Positions 25,275 through 34,952 of a stretch of 64,000 nt of DNA are shown one piece after another. Below the pieces are notes generated by a model that saw only the letters and a program-made list of their open reading frames with translations, was not told the DNA's origin and made no database searches. The stretch is taken from NCBI RefSeq assembly GCF_029633965.1, contig NZ_CP091277.1:2449917-2513916 (forward strand), in the 5' to 3' direction. Position numbers and translations under genes: made by a program. Every line of letters begins with the position of its first letter. Position 1 is the first letter of the stretch. The stretch comes from Methanogenium sp. S4BF (GTDB lineage Archaea > Halobacteriota > Methanomicrobia > Methanomicrobiales > Methanomicrobiaceae).

Positions 25275-25646
25275 ATGCCAGAGAAAACCTATCAAAGACT
25301 TATTGACCAAGAAACGAATGAACGCTGTTGTGTCGCTTCCGAACTGGAGACCTATGGCAAACCGGCCTTACAGTACCTTGTGCTTGCTCTTAAAGATTCA
25401 GACAAATGGGTCAGAGTCGTCTCTGCTGATGCCCTTGGCAACATTGGCGATTCAGGAGCTGTCGATGCACTGATTGAAGCCCTGGGTGATAGTGATCAGG
25501 ATGTTCGTTTCACTGCTACGGGAGCGCTTGGGAAGATTGGAGATCCACGAGCTGCTGATTCCTTAAGGCTGGTAATGGAAACGGATCATCACTTCATTGC
25601 CAGTGCTGCAGAGGATGCACTTGAACAGATGGGACAGAAATACTGA
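25275..25646 (+). CDS. HEAT-repeat (PBS lyase-like) protein
   Basis: A 123-residue all-helical protein made of about three HEAT/PBS-lyase-type repeats. Two are clear: WVRVVSADALGNIGDSGAVD and VRFTATGALGKIGDPRAADS, about 31 residues apart, and a degenerate third ends in AEDALEQMG. Such small repeat proteins act as binding scaffolds; some assist attachment of cofactors, but nothing fixes the partner here. AGGA lies about eight bases before the ATG. It is isolated between two gene-free stretches. Confidence 0.85.
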   Translation: MPEKTYQRLIDQETNERCCVASELETYGKPALQYLVLALKDSDKWVRVVSADALGNIGDSGAVDALIEALGDSDQDVRFTATGALGKIGDPRAADSLRLVMETDHHFIASAAEDALEQMGQKY

Positions 25647-26069
25647 GATTCAATCTCAATAATACCATAAATCATACCTCGAACACGATGTGGTTTCCTG
25701 AATTCCTTCCGGAGCCATCGATTCAATAATTACCTGATATTACCCTTTTATTTCCCCATTCTGGGATGATTCATTCGCACTCTTTACTCCATCGGTGGTT
25801 TTCCCGGTAATCTGTGTTTATTCTCTTTTTTTCCATTATAGGGAACCCCGATCGCCTCTTTGTAACCTTTGTTCATGGTCTGCAGCAATCGGTGAAATTT
25901 TAAAACGACACCGGAGAAGATATTTCGGTGCACAAATAATCTCAGGAACGCGTGCGTGAACAATCTACTGCTATTCAGGCGTATTTTTGAGGAATAATTC
26001 GAAGCATTCTGCGCAATGTTATTCCCAACCTTTTTTTAGTATAACCACATCTCTTCCCAGAGTGATTCC
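25647..26069. other. Intergenic region before the UPF0182 gene
   Basis: 423 nt with no gene I can support. Its right end holds the likely promoter of the UPF0182 gene: TTTTAGTATAACC (about 26033-26045), 25-30 nt before the ATG, with GTGAT as a weak ribosome site. Confidence 0.35.
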
Positions 26070-28793
26070 ATGAACCGTCAAAGACTAATTATTGCCGGCA
26101 TTGCCATCCTTGTCTTTATACTGGTTCTGTTCGGCCTTCTCGGCGATTGGTACTGGTTTGTCGCCATCGGGTATGAGGATGTGTTCCTCTCCATTCTTTC
26201 AATCCGTATCGTGCTGTTTGCCATCGCAACTGCCGTATTCTTTGGATTTGCCTATCTGAATATCCGGTATGCGGCCGGAAAGGCTGCCCTCCTGCAGGGA
26301 GATACATCGGACGGATTTTCGATTGCGGTCTTTTTTGCGGGATTGTTGGCGTTTTTTACCGGACTCAGCATCTCCGGCTCGTGGGAGACAGTGTATAAAT
26401 ATCTCAATCAGGCGCCTTTTAGCATAACTGAACCGATATTCGGGCTTGATGTCGGATTTTATGTATTCTCACTCCCGTTCTACAATCTTGTTCTCAATCT
26501 CTGTATTGCCCTCTTCATCCTGACCATTCTGCTCTCCGGCCTCCCGTATCTTGCCGGTCTTCCGGGAAATATCTTCAGAAGCCGGGTATTTTACCGGTCT
26601 GAGGGTGGTGGTGAAGGTGAGGCCGGATTCGGATATGAGAGCGGCCCCTCCCTGAAACAGACGATACAGGCATTTTTGCCGCAGTTAAACGCCCTGCTCT
26701 TTCTCACCTTCGCAGCACTGGCCGTCCGCCTCTGGCTTGCCCGGTTCGATCTGCTTTTCTCTGAAACCGGTGCGGTGGTCGGGGCCGGGTATACCGCGGT
26801 TCATGTCACCCTGCCGGTGCTCACCATCCTTGCCGGTGTGGCGTTTGTCATTGGCATCGGGTTTCTGATCAATGAGAAGTTCGAACGCATTGAGGTCATT
26901 ACCTACGGCATCGCCGCCTTTGTGGCGATCGCGTTTATCGGTATTATTGCCGGTGCGGTTGTACAGGGGCTTATCGTTGAGCCCAATGAGCTGAATCTGG
27001 AGGAGCAGTATCTGGACTATAACATCCGGTTCACGCTTGCTAGCTACGACCTTGATACGGCCGATGAGGCGCTCTTCCCGGTTGCCTATAATCTGACAGC
27101 AGCAGACATACGCGAGAATGATGCGACCATCAAAAACATCCGCCTCTGGGACTGGCGTCCGCTCAAGACTACCTATGAGCAGCTTCAGCTCTTCCGGACA
27201 TACTACGATTTCAATGACGTGGATGTCGACCGCTACCACTTTGACGGCACCTACAAGGAGGTCCTTGTCTCGGCACGGGAGATGAACATACGGGGCCTCC
27301 AGCCGCAGGCACAGACGTGGGTGAACACGCATCTGATCTACACTCACGGGTATGGCGCCGTGATGAACCCGGTCGATGAAGTGACGGACGACGGCCTCCC
27401 GGTATTCTATCTGAAGGACATTCCGCCATCATCGCCCTATTTCACTCTTGAAGAGCCGCGTATTTATTACGGTGAGGAGACCGGAAATTATGTCGTGACG
27501 GGCACCACAACAGAAGAGTTTGACTATCCGGCAGGAGATCAGAATGCCTATCATGTCTATGACGGGCAGGGCGGCGTCGGCATGGATAATTTTGTAAAAC
27601 GGCTCATCTACGGAATGAAATTTGGCTCTGTTGAGCTGCTGGTGTCAGGATCGCTCACGGATAAGAGCAAAATTCTCTTCCACCGCAATATTGCTGACCG
27701 TGCCCAGACCATCGCCCCGTTCCTCTCCTATGACTCCGATCCCTACGTCGTGGTGGCCGATGACCGCCTCTACTGGATCATCGACGCCTACACCACCGCA
27801 GACCGCTTCCCTTACGCTGAGCCGTTTGTTGTCTCCACGGTCGGGGGACAGCGGCTCAACTACATCAGAAACAGTGTAAAAGTGGTCGTTGATGCCTACA
27901 ACGGGGATATCACCTACTACGTCGTCGACCCGGAAGACCCTCTCATCAGGACCTATGATAATATCTTCCCCGGCTTTTTCAAAGAGTTTGCAGAGATGCC
28001 CGAATCGCTCAAGAGTCATGTCCGCTATCCGCAGGGGCTCTTCCAGGTGCAGGCGATGCTCTATGCCACCTATCATATGAAGGATCCCCGCGTCTTCTAT
28101 AACAAAGAGGATGCATGGGTCATCCCCGATGAGATCTACCGCGGCTCCCGCCAGCAGATGCAGCCGTATTATGTCATCATGGACCTGCCCGGCGAGCAGT
28201 CGGAGGAGTTCATCCTGATGCTGCCCTTCACCCCGCGGAACAAGGAGAATATGATCGGGTGGATGGCCGCCCGTTCTGACGGCGACGCCTACGGGTCGCT
28301 TGTGGTCTACCAGTTCTCCAAACAGGAGCTCACCTATGGCCCGATGCAGATCGAGGCCCGGATTGATCAGGATACCGAGATATCACAGGACATCACCCTC
28401 TGGTCGCAGTCCGGCTCGTCCGTGCTCCGGGGTAATACCCTTGTCATACCCATAGAGGATTCCATCATCTATGTTGAACCTCTGTATCTGGAGGCAACGG
28501 AGAAAGGCACGCTCCCGCAGCTCAAAAGGGTGATCGTCGCTTATGGTGACCGGCTGACGATGCAGGACACGCTGGGGGAGGCGCTTGCCGTCATCTTCGG
28601 TGGCGAGACCGGCGATATCAGTGATACCGGAGAGGCCGGTCCCGGTGAACTGCCTCCGGTGAGCGAAAGTGATATGGCAAAGCTTGCACGCATCGCTGAA
28701 CTCTATGATCTTGCCAGTAAGGCCCTTGATGACGGGGACCTTGGGCTGTACCAGAAATATTTTGATGAGATAGGAAAGGTCGCGTCATCCTGA
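26070..28793 (+). CDS. UPF0182 (COG1615) membrane protein
   Basis: A 907-residue protein of the UPF0182 family. The N-terminal third has seven hydrophobic segments (about 5-22, 42-62, 85-105, 135-160, 208-228, 250-275, 285-310). The large soluble part after residue 315 has family motifs such as RLWDWRPLKTTYEQLQLFRTYYDF, RPYQ-like segments replaced by NIRGLQPQAQTWVN, HLIYTHGYGAVMNPV and YPQGLFQVQAMLYATYHM. The C-terminus is acidic with a helical tail. It occurs in many bacteria and methanogens, has no established function, and has the expected length. It stands alone on its strand, followed 65 nt later by the uracil-DNA glycosylase gene. Confidence 0.93.
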   Translation: MNRQRLIIAGIAILVFILVLFGLLGDWYWFVAIGYEDVFLSILSIRIVLFAIATAVFFGFAYLNIRYAAGKAALLQGDTSDGFSIAVFFAGLLAFFTGLSISGSWETVYKYLNQAPFSITEPIFGLDVGFYVFSLPFYNLVLNLCIALFILTILLSGLPYLAGLPGNIFRSRVFYRSEGGGEGEAGFGYESGPSLKQTIQAFLPQLNALLFLTFAALAVRLWLARFDLLFSETGAVVGAGYTAVHVTLPVLTILAGVAFVIGIGFLINEKFERIEVITYGIAAFVAIAFIGIIAGAVVQGLIVEPNELNLEEQYLDYNIRFTLASYDLDTADEALFPVAYNLTAADIRENDATIKNIRLWDWRPLKTTYEQLQLFRTYYDFNDVDVDRYHFDGTYKEVLVSAREMNIRGLQPQAQTWVNTHLIYTHGYGAVMNPVDEVTDDGLPVFYLKDIPPSSPYFTLEEPRIYYGEETGNYVVTGTTTEEFDYPAGDQNAYHVYDGQGGVGMDNFVKRLIYGMKFGSVELLVSGSLTDKSKILFHRNIADRAQTIAPFLSYDSDPYVVVADDRLYWIIDAYTTADRFPYAEPFVVSTVGGQRLNYIRNSVKVVVDAYNGDITYYVVDPEDPLIRTYDNIFPGFFKEFAEMPESLKSHVRYPQGLFQVQAMLYATYHMKDPRVFYNKEDAWVIPDEIYRGSRQQMQPYYVIMDLPGEQSEEFILMLPFTPRNKENMIGWMAARSDGDAYGSLVVYQFSKQELTYGPMQIEARIDQDTEISQDITLWSQSGSSVLRGNTLVIPIEDSIIYVEPLYLEATEKGTLPQLKRVIVAYGDRLTMQDTLGEALAVIFGGETGDISDTGEAGPGELPPVSESDMAKLARIAELYDLASKALDDGDLGLYQKYFDEIGKVASS

Positions 28794-28858
28794 TCGGGCG
28801 GATGCAAACCGCATCTTTTCTTTCTTTCAAAATCCAACTTTTTTCAGGAGCACACGAG

Positions 28859-29467
28859 ATGACCACTGATCACGAACGCACTGCGTTGGACGAAGCGGTC
28901 CGCACCTGCACCCGCTGCCCGCTTGCAGAAACGCGGACCCACGCCGTCCCCGGTGATGGGCCTGTCCCCACCCGTATTCTCTTCATCGGGGAGGCACCGG
29001 GCAGAAATGAAGATCTTCAGGGGATGCCCTTTGTGGGCCGGGCGGGGAGCATCCTCGACGGCCTTCTCGCAGGAATCGGCGTTGCCCGTGATGAAGTATT
29101 TATAACAAACATCGTCAAGTGCCGCCCGCCGAAAAACCGGGACCCGACGACAGAGGAGATTGAGGCCTGCCGGCCCTACCTTGAGCGCCAGCTTGGCCTG
29201 CTCTGTCCGGAGGTTATTGTCCCTCTCGGCCGGTTTGCGATGCGGTGGGTGCTCGAGTCGTATGGCATTACGCCCGGCCCTATCTCCGAGGTGCATGGTG
29301 CGGTTTTCCGTATCCGGAATGGTGGATGCGAGCAGGTTGTCATCCCCGTGTATCACCCGGCAGCCACCATATACCGGCCCGCATTCCGTGAGGTGCTGGC
29401 GGCTGACTTCGAAACGATTCGGGCGGTGCTCAAGGGTCCCCGTGTCTGTGAAACGGAGGAGCAATGA
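28859..29467 (+). CDS. Family 4 uracil-DNA glycosylase (4Fe-4S)
   Basis: A 202-residue family 4 uracil-DNA glycosylase, which removes uracil formed by cytosine deamination and so begins base-excision repair. Motif 1 is GEAPGRNEDLQGMPFVGRAG (about residues 44-63), motif 2 is VYHPAA near the C-terminus. Cysteines 17, 20, 88 and 104 (CTRC, VKCRPP, EACRPYL) are placed as the four ligands of the 4Fe-4S cluster. ATG 28859 has AGGAG eight bases upstream; an in-frame start at 28802 would add 19 unconserved residues. Its end overlaps the next gene by four bases (ATGA). Confidence 0.94.
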   Translation: MTTDHERTALDEAVRTCTRCPLAETRTHAVPGDGPVPTRILFIGEAPGRNEDLQGMPFVGRAGSILDGLLAGIGVARDEVFITNIVKCRPPKNRDPTTEEIEACRPYLERQLGLLCPEVIVPLGRFAMRWVLESYGITPGPISEVHGAVFRIRNGGCEQVVIPVYHPAATIYRPAFREVLAADFETIRAVLKGPRVCETEEQ

Positions 29468-30050
29468 AAATTCTTGGCTTATCAGGCAGTCCGCGGGCGG
29501 GCGGGAACACCGATACCCTGCTCGGGGCATTGCTTGCAGGTGCGGCCTCAGCGGGGGCTGAAACAGATGCGGTACATCTCCGCGATTATGCCATCCATCC
29601 CTGCACAGGCTGTGAACGCTGCCGCAAAGACCTCACCTGCACCCGTTTTATGGACGGCATGCATCTCCTGTACGCGAAGATTGAGGCGGCAGACGGCCTC
29701 ATCATTGGCTCACCGACCTACAACTACAATATCACCCCGGAGATGAAGGCCTTCATCGACCGTCTGTATCCCTATTATCGGTTCTCAGCAGAGCGGCCGG
29801 GCCCGTATTCGAGCCTCTTTCAGGGCCGTGACAGGAAGGCGCTGGTCTTCTCGGTCGCAGAACAGACAACACCTGAGGAGCGGGGGTTTCCATTGAGGCG
29901 ATGCAGCGGCCGCTTGAGGCGCTGGGATTTACGGTGACGGATACGTTGCCGGCTGAAGGATACTTTAAGAAGGGTGCGGTTGCCGGGGACCCTGCCATGC
30001 AGGAGCAGGCACGGGAGGCAGGCAGACGGTTTGCCTGCGGGCATCTGTGA
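29464..30050 (+). pseudogene. Flavodoxin-fold FMN reductase / iron-sulfur flavoprotein, frameshifted
   Basis: Begins MKILGLSGSPRAGGNTDTLL, the FMN phosphate loop of NADPH-dependent FMN reductases, then CTGCERCRKDLTC, a CX2CX2CX5C motif like that of archaeal iron-sulfur flavoproteins, then IGSPTYNYNITPEMKAFIDR. After VAEQTTPEE the frame runs into an unrelated Arg-rich end at 29937. One extra G in the G5 run at 29882-29886 would restore the protein: R-GVSIEAMQRPLEALGF, continuing to TGA 30048-30050, a normal ending for the family. Either a single-base inactivating deletion or a homopolymer sequence error; total restored length about 195 residues. It overlaps the uracil-DNA glycosylase gene and is co-transcribed with it. 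Confidence 0.8.
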
Positions 30051-30140
30051 TCGGGGCGATGAGTATGCTCTGCCACATTCCGGAGTGTTCGGATTATCCG
30101 GGCGGGGGAATATGGAAGCTTCAATACGTTCGGTCGGGAT

Positions 30141-30164
30141 GAAAGGAAACCCCTTTCCTTTTTT
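30141..30164 (+). terminator. Stem-loop with T-run
   Basis: GAAAGG (30141-30146) and CCTTTC (30152-30157) form a perfect stem around a five-base loop, followed by six T in a row. It follows the uracil-DNA glycosylase/flavoprotein pair and precedes the stop of the convergent membrane protein. Confidence 0.6.
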
Positions 30165-30182
30165 GCAGGGAAAATATTGAGA

Positions 30183-31673
30183 TCAGTCCTGTATCAGGGA
30201 TCTGATCTCCGCAATCAGCGTTCTGAATTCAGCCTCCGTAATCTCCTCTCCGGAATACCGTTGCCGTTCGGTGGCTGTGAGTATGCTGATGGTCTGTTCG
30301 CTGTTATGCTGATCCGTATGCTCCAGCAGGTATGCCCTGCACTCAGAGTCTGAAATCTCCTTTCCGGAAAAGCGTTCTGCAGCGACCTTCATCCTGAGGA
30401 CCCGCACCGCCATGCTGACGGCTTCTTTTCGGTGTCCCCGGAAAAAGAGCAATTCGGTGGCATGCAGTGCATCCGTACCATAAAAATCCTGAATGTCGGC
30501 AAACTCCTCTGTGGCATTCCCGGTCCCGGAAGGGTCCGGTCTGTACATATAATAGAAATATATCACAATGGCGTTGAGACAGGCAAATATCAGGATCAAA
30601 AGTGGCAGGACATAGAACGGAAGAATGTCGTCTTTTCGGATACTGACTGCTTTAACACTCCCGTTAACCGATTCCGCCCGGATTTCTGCTGCATAGATGC
30701 CTTTGGTGTAGAGGATTGTTATATCCGAATTATCGGATGATATGTTTATCTCTGTCCCTGAACGCACAAATCCCTCAGACTCCGTCTGTGAGATGAGAAT
30801 TCCGAATGTCTCATTCTCCATAAAAACCGGCGGCAGGGCGATGAATGCAGTGGTATTTTCAAAAATTTTTTCAATGACGCCTTCATGTACCGTTCCCGAA
30901 AGGGAGACTGTCGCATCATGTTCGTCGCGGTAGAGCGATGAAAACACACCGGAGTTATTTTCTCCGGCATTGACGGCAAGGGAGAGCCGTGAAAAATTCT
31001 GGTCATACAGGGAGCCGTTGACGCCCCGGAAGACCGGATCACTTTTGATTGCTGCTGTCAGTGCATTTTTCCGCAATTCCCGTTCAATCTGTTCTTCCAG
31101 CAAGGTCCGTTTCAGTGCTTCAGCATCGGAGTATTCTTCTGATGCCTGTACCCCGTCGGGTGTCGTTCCCGATGCATAGGAGGTGGTATCCTGTGTTTCC
31201 GCTTTTATTCCGGAGGAGCTTTTCACCGGTGCCGAAGCGGTCTCTTCCGCTTCCGGTGTATCCTCATCCTGTGGTACTTCATTGCTGAAGCTGAGGCTGA
31301 TTCCCGGTAAATCCGAACTATATACTGGTCCGTTTCCATATTCAAATGAGATATCGACAATATATTCGGTGCCCTCTCCGGCATTGCCTGCGGAGACATA
31401 ATAGATCTCCTCCCCGGAAAAGGCCGTGATTTGCTTGCTCTGTGAAGAGGAGTATTCACCGGTCAGGGGGTCTTTCAGCCGTATCACCATCGTGCCGGGA
31501 ACATCTCTGCCCATGTTGTTGGTTATCTGAACCGGAATCCGGGATTCCTCACCCGGCATAAACTGATACTGACCGGAGCCGGTCGAAAGAAACAGTGCGT
31601 CATCCTCTGCGGCAACGATGCCTGATGATGCGGCCGCAAGAAACAGGATGAAGAGGAGGAATTTCGTCCTCAC
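30183..31673 (-). CDS. Secreted/membrane protein of the MoxR-VWA operon
   Basis: A 496-residue protein with an N-terminal signal peptide (LLFILFLAAASSGIVAAE), an extracellular beta-rich region of about 350 residues (Ig-like first part: IPVQITNNMGRDVPGTMVIRL), one membrane helix (about 352-373, VLPLLILIFACLNAIVIYFYY) and a cytoplasmic helical tail. The tail (LHATELLFFRGHRKEAVSMAVRVLRMKV...) resembles DUF4129-type tails found in MoxR-associated operons. Last of four overlapping genes; it shares four bases with the VWA gene. Likely a membrane partner of the MoxR/VWA machine; exact role unknown. Confidence 0.8.
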   Translation of the reverse strand: MRTKFLLFILFLAAASSGIVAAEDDALFLSTGSGQYQFMPGEESRIPVQITNNMGRDVPGTMVIRLKDPLTGEYSSSQSKQITAFSGEEIYYVSAGNAGEGTEYIVDISFEYGNGPVYSSDLPGISLSFSNEVPQDEDTPEAEETASAPVKSSSGIKAETQDTTSYASGTTPDGVQASEEYSDAEALKRTLLEEQIERELRKNALTAAIKSDPVFRGVNGSLYDQNFSRLSLAVNAGENNSGVFSSLYRDEHDATVSLSGTVHEGVIEKIFENTTAFIALPPVFMENETFGILISQTESEGFVRSGTEINISSDNSDITILYTKGIYAAEIRAESVNGSVKAVSIRKDDILPFYVLPLLILIFACLNAIVIYFYYMYRPDPSGTGNATEEFADIQDFYGTDALHATELLFFRGHRKEAVSMAVRVLRMKVAAERFSGKEISDSECRAYLLEHTDQHNSEQTISILTATERQRYSGEEITEAEFRTLIAEIRSLIQD

Positions 31674-32638
31674 GGAACTGCCTGCCTCCTTCCGAATGCT
31701 ATAAGAAATGCAGCTAACAGGGCAATTGCGCCTGCAATATAGCAGATCCGGCTGACATCCGTCTCCTCTGATTCCCGGACAATCTCCTGATTAAGTCCTG
31801 CATAAATCTCTTCCAGCGTGTCCTCATTGACGGAGTGGTAGTAGTACCCGCCGGTTTCTTCTGCAATGAATTTCAGGTTCTCCTCATCAAGATTCGCATA
31901 GAGCGGATTTCCGAATGAGTCATAGTCATACAGTACCGGCTCTGCTGATCCAAGGCCGATGGTGAATACCTGAATATTTCTCGTCTTTGCAAATGACACA
32001 GCCTCTTGAGGGGTAATGTCCCCTGCATTATTCTCACCGTCCGAGAGGAGGATGACGACTTTTCGTTTGTCAGGGATGGCATCCGCCATGTCGGTTGCGA
32101 GTGCGAGTCCTTCTCCGATGGCCGTATTTCCGTCTCTCTGGTTTATTGCCATCAGTTTCCGGCCGACCTTCTCCTTGTCGGGACTCAGGTAGGCGGCGGA
32201 TGATGCACCGGAATCAAATGTTACGATCCCCGCAAAGTCCTTTTCACCCAGACTGTTTATCAGAATGAGAGCAGACGTCTTTGCCACTTCCAGCCGGTTT
32301 GGTTTATAATCGGTTGCCTGCATACTTCCGGATACATCCATCGCCAGAACGACATTGACGCCTTCTTTGTCGGTTTCAAGGGGGATATGCGGGCCCGCAA
32401 GGCCGATGATGAGGACGGTCAGTGCCAGAAGAAGCAGGATGAACACCGTCTTTTTCGGGGTGAGAGAGGTTTTCCGTGTGTCAGATTTAGCTGCTGCCTG
32501 CGCCGCCTTTGCAAAGGAGAGGCGGGAAAATTCAAGAGCACGACGCTGGCTGTGTTTTTCATAATACCAATAATAATACAGCAGGACCGGAATTGCTATC
32601 AGGGCGGACAGAAACTCCGGGTGATAAAATCCGGCCAT
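31670..32638 (-). CDS. VWA-domain membrane protein (BatA-like)
   Basis: A 322-residue protein. Hydrophobic segments at about 8-25 and 62-85, then a von Willebrand A domain (about 92-290) with complete metal site: DVSGSMQATDY (DxSxS), a threonine in GNTAIGEG and LLSDGENNAGD. A final helix lies at about 297-315. This is the arrangement of BatA-type proteins, where the VWA domain faces outward or lies at the membrane and binds partners through Mg. It works with the MoxR ATPase and DUF58 protein encoded upstream; it begins three bases after the DUF58 stop. Confidence 0.9.
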   Translation of the reverse strand: MAGFYHPEFLSALIAIPVLLYYYWYYEKHSQRRALEFSRLSFAKAAQAAAKSDTRKTSLTPKKTVFILLLLALTVLIIGLAGPHIPLETDKEGVNVVLAMDVSGSMQATDYKPNRLEVAKTSALILINSLGEKDFAGIVTFDSGASSAAYLSPDKEKVGRKLMAINQRDGNTAIGEGLALATDMADAIPDKRKVVILLSDGENNAGDITPQEAVSFAKTRNIQVFTIGLGSAEPVLYDYDSFGNPLYANLDEENLKFIAEETGGYYYHSVNEDTLEEIYAGLNQEIVRESEETDVSRICYIAGAIALLAAFLIAFGRRQAVP

Positions 32639-32641
32639 GGG

Positions 32642-33556
32642 TTATGCAGCCCCCCCGAAAAACGTCTGTAATTTAAAAAACACATCCCGGTAGGGGTCAG
32701 ATGTATCGACCGGTAATGCCGGAATCCTGTTCTTGCGGAAAAAGCCGGTAAGCCTTTCCTCGTGCGCCTCTGCAATCCGGCGGTAGTGTTCCCTGAATAT
32801 CCGGTCTGAGGTGTCAATAAGCAGCTGTTCGCCTGTTTCAGGATCGATCAGCTCGATAGGGCCCACATCCGGGATCTCCGTCTCGTGTCCGTCTGAAACC
32901 CGTATCGCCTGCACGTCATGCCGTCTTTTGAGGAGGGCAACGGCATCCTCAAAGGAGGGCGAGTCAAAATCAGAGATGATGATAATCCGGGATTTGCGTT
33001 TCAGTCTTCCCAGAAGAAACTCTGCTGCCATACCGATATCCGTCTCTGGTGAGCGAGGGGTGTGCGAGATGATGGTATTGATGACTGATGCAGCGTGGTT
33101 TTTCCCCTTTCGTGCCGGGATATATTTCTCAGCTGTTCCGGTGAATAGCAGGACTCCTGCTGCGTCCCCGTCTTTCAGTACCGAATAGATGATGGTGGCC
33201 GCAACCTCGAGAATCTTAACATCCTTGGACACATCCGCCCCGAAAGATGATGATGCCGAGCGGTCTATCACGAGATAGACAGTCCGCTCCTGCTCTTCAT
33301 GATATACTCTCACATGGGGTTTTCCGGTTCGTGCGGTGATATTCCAGTCCATTGACCGGATGTCGTCCCCGTAGACATACTCCCGGATATCCGCAAGGTC
33401 AATTCCCTGGCTTCTGGAGAGCGATGTGTGCATCCCGGTCTGGTTCCTCTGTGCATATGCGCGGGTAACGATGCGTATCTGCCTGACGCTCTTCAGGCAT
33501 TCCTCGGCTGAATATCCTGATAATGCCGAGACTCTCTCTTTCTTTGCGTTCTTCAC
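32642..33556 (-). CDS. DUF58 domain protein
   Basis: A 304-residue DUF58 protein. The family core is present: GIDLADIREYVYGDDIRSMDWNITARTGKPHVRVY, followed by a VWA-like fold with VYLVIDRSASS. In this family a DxSxS-like site is often kept, here DRSASS. Soluble, no membrane helix. It normally connects MoxR ATPases to VWA clients. It overlaps the moxR stop by four bases and precedes the VWA gene by three. Confidence 0.92.
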   Translation of the reverse strand: MKNAKKERVSALSGYSAEECLKSVRQIRIVTRAYAQRNQTGMHTSLSRSQGIDLADIREYVYGDDIRSMDWNITARTGKPHVRVYHEEQERTVYLVIDRSASSSFGADVSKDVKILEVAATIIYSVLKDGDAAGVLLFTGTAEKYIPARKGKNHAASVINTIISHTPRSPETDIGMAAEFLLGRLKRKSRIIIISDFDSPSFEDAVALLKRRHDVQAIRVSDGHETEIPDVGPIELIDPETGEQLLIDTSDRIFREHYRRIAEAHEERLTGFFRKNRIPALPVDTSDPYRDVFFKLQTFFGGAA

Positions 33557-34608
33557 GGGATCTTCACCCGTGAGAGGATTTCACCGATGATGTCTTCGGT
33601 GTGGATACCGTCTGCTTCCGCCTCGTAATTGAGGAGTATCCTGTGTCTGAGCACCGGATATGCCATCTCCCTGATGTCGTCGGGGGTGACATATGTCCTC
33701 TTCTCACGAAGCGTCTTTGCCTTTGCACAGACTATCAGGCTGATGGATGCCCGTGGAGATGCACCGAATGCGATGTACTCTTTGAGGTCAATGCCGTATT
33801 TCTCCGGGTGCCGCGTTGCATCAACCATTTCAGCGGCGTACCGTTCCACCAGGGTGCTGCAGTGAATTGAGCGGGTATATGACTGGATCTCCAGAATATC
33901 CTGTTTATCAAGGGTCTGTTGGGCAGACGGACAATTCTGTCCGGTGAACTGCTGGATTATTCGAATCTCCTCGTCTATCGAGGGGTAATCCATCAGGATT
34001 TTCAGCATAAACCGGTCCGTCTGTGCTTCGGGCAGGGGATAGGTGCCTTCCGACTCGATGGGGTTTTGTGTTGCGAGAACAAAGAAGGGCAAAGACAGGG
34101 GGTGGCTGTCGCCCTGAATAGTGACCTGTTTCTCCTGCATCGCTTCCAGCAGCGCGGACTGCACTTTAGGTGGTGCACGGTTTATTTCATCTGCCAGCAC
34201 GATGTTTGAAAAGACCGGCCCTTTTACGGTCTCAAAGGATGAATTTTCGAACCGGTATATCTTCGTCCCGGTGATGTCTGCCGGAAGGAGGTCGGGGGTA
34301 AACTGAAGCCGGGTATATGAGCATCCGGTGCAGTCGGAGAGGGTTTTTACAAGGAGGGTCTTTGCAATGCCGGGCACGCCTTCAAGAAGCACATGCCCTC
34401 CTGCTGCGAAGGCAATGATTAACTGTTGAATTGCATCTTCCTGTCCGATGACAACCCTTTTGATTTCTGATTCCAGAAGGGCCAGTTTGTCTGAATATGC
34501 CTGAAGGTCAGCATCCTGACCGGGATCAGAAATGAGGGGGGGGTGGATATTCTCAATAATATCCGGTGCCTGAATGGTTCTTTCGTATTCATCGGGCATG
34601 ATACTCAA
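33553..34608 (-). CDS. MoxR-family AAA+ ATPase
   Basis: A 351-residue MoxR ATPase. Walker A is EGVPGIAKTLLVKT near residue 77, Walker B is NIVLADEINRAPPKVQSALLEAMQE, sensor 1 is FVLATQNPIESEGTYPLPEAQTDRF, and the lid contains ASPRASISLIVCAKA. MoxR proteins act as chaperones that mature or remodel protein complexes, typically together with VWA-domain proteins. First of four genes in one tight operon (MoxR, DUF58, VWA, membrane protein). A 20-bp perfect palindrome lies 77 nt upstream of its start. Confidence 0.94.
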   Translation of the reverse strand: MSIMPDEYERTIQAPDIIENIHPPLISDPGQDADLQAYSDKLALLESEIKRVVIGQEDAIQQLIIAFAAGGHVLLEGVPGIAKTLLVKTLSDCTGCSYTRLQFTPDLLPADITGTKIYRFENSSFETVKGPVFSNIVLADEINRAPPKVQSALLEAMQEKQVTIQGDSHPLSLPFFVLATQNPIESEGTYPLPEAQTDRFMLKILMDYPSIDEEIRIIQQFTGQNCPSAQQTLDKQDILEIQSYTRSIHCSTLVERYAAEMVDATRHPEKYGIDLKEYIAFGASPRASISLIVCAKAKTLREKRTYVTPDDIREMAYPVLRHRILLNYEAEADGIHTEDIIGEILSRVKIP

Positions 34609-34684
34609 AGATCTAATATGGTGTTAAACACTTATGAATTTGTCAGGTCTCCGGAATCGTGTGTGAATGTCAGGTGGTCTCGAT

Positions 34685-34704
34685 GTTAATTTTGTAAAAT
34701 TAAC
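34685..34704. promoter_or_regulatory. 20-bp perfect palindrome, GTTAA-N10-TTAAC
   Basis: GTTAATTTTGTAAAATTAAC has nine-base arms that are exact reverse complements around GT. It lies between the moxR operon and the ECF operon. The outer pentamers recur in the same N10 spacing at 39900-39919 and with N5 spacing at 39793-39807 and 59036-59050, all in this locus. Confidence 0.6.
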
Positions 34705-34940
34705 TTATTTTGGATATTTGTCGAAAATGTGAAGAGATTTATACATTGGCTGAAAGAACATTAGAACACTGATCCAGAAATTTTCAAAAATGAAGATTAA
34801 TTATTTTTGATTACTCTGGCTGGTTGCTATGGACAGATGCACTTAAAAATCAGGTTTTAAAATCAGGCTTTCCCGTGTTTCAATCGGTATCGATGAAACC
34901 TGTGATTTTCATGGTTTTCATTGCCGGTATGCCTCTGTCT

Positions 34941-34952
34941 GATAGTACTATC
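34941..34952. promoter_or_regulatory. 12-bp perfect palindrome before the ECF operon
   Basis: GATAGTACTATC is fully self-complementary and lies 57 nt upstream of the first gene of the ECF operon, where an operator would be expected. No regulator can be assigned. Confidence 0.3.
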
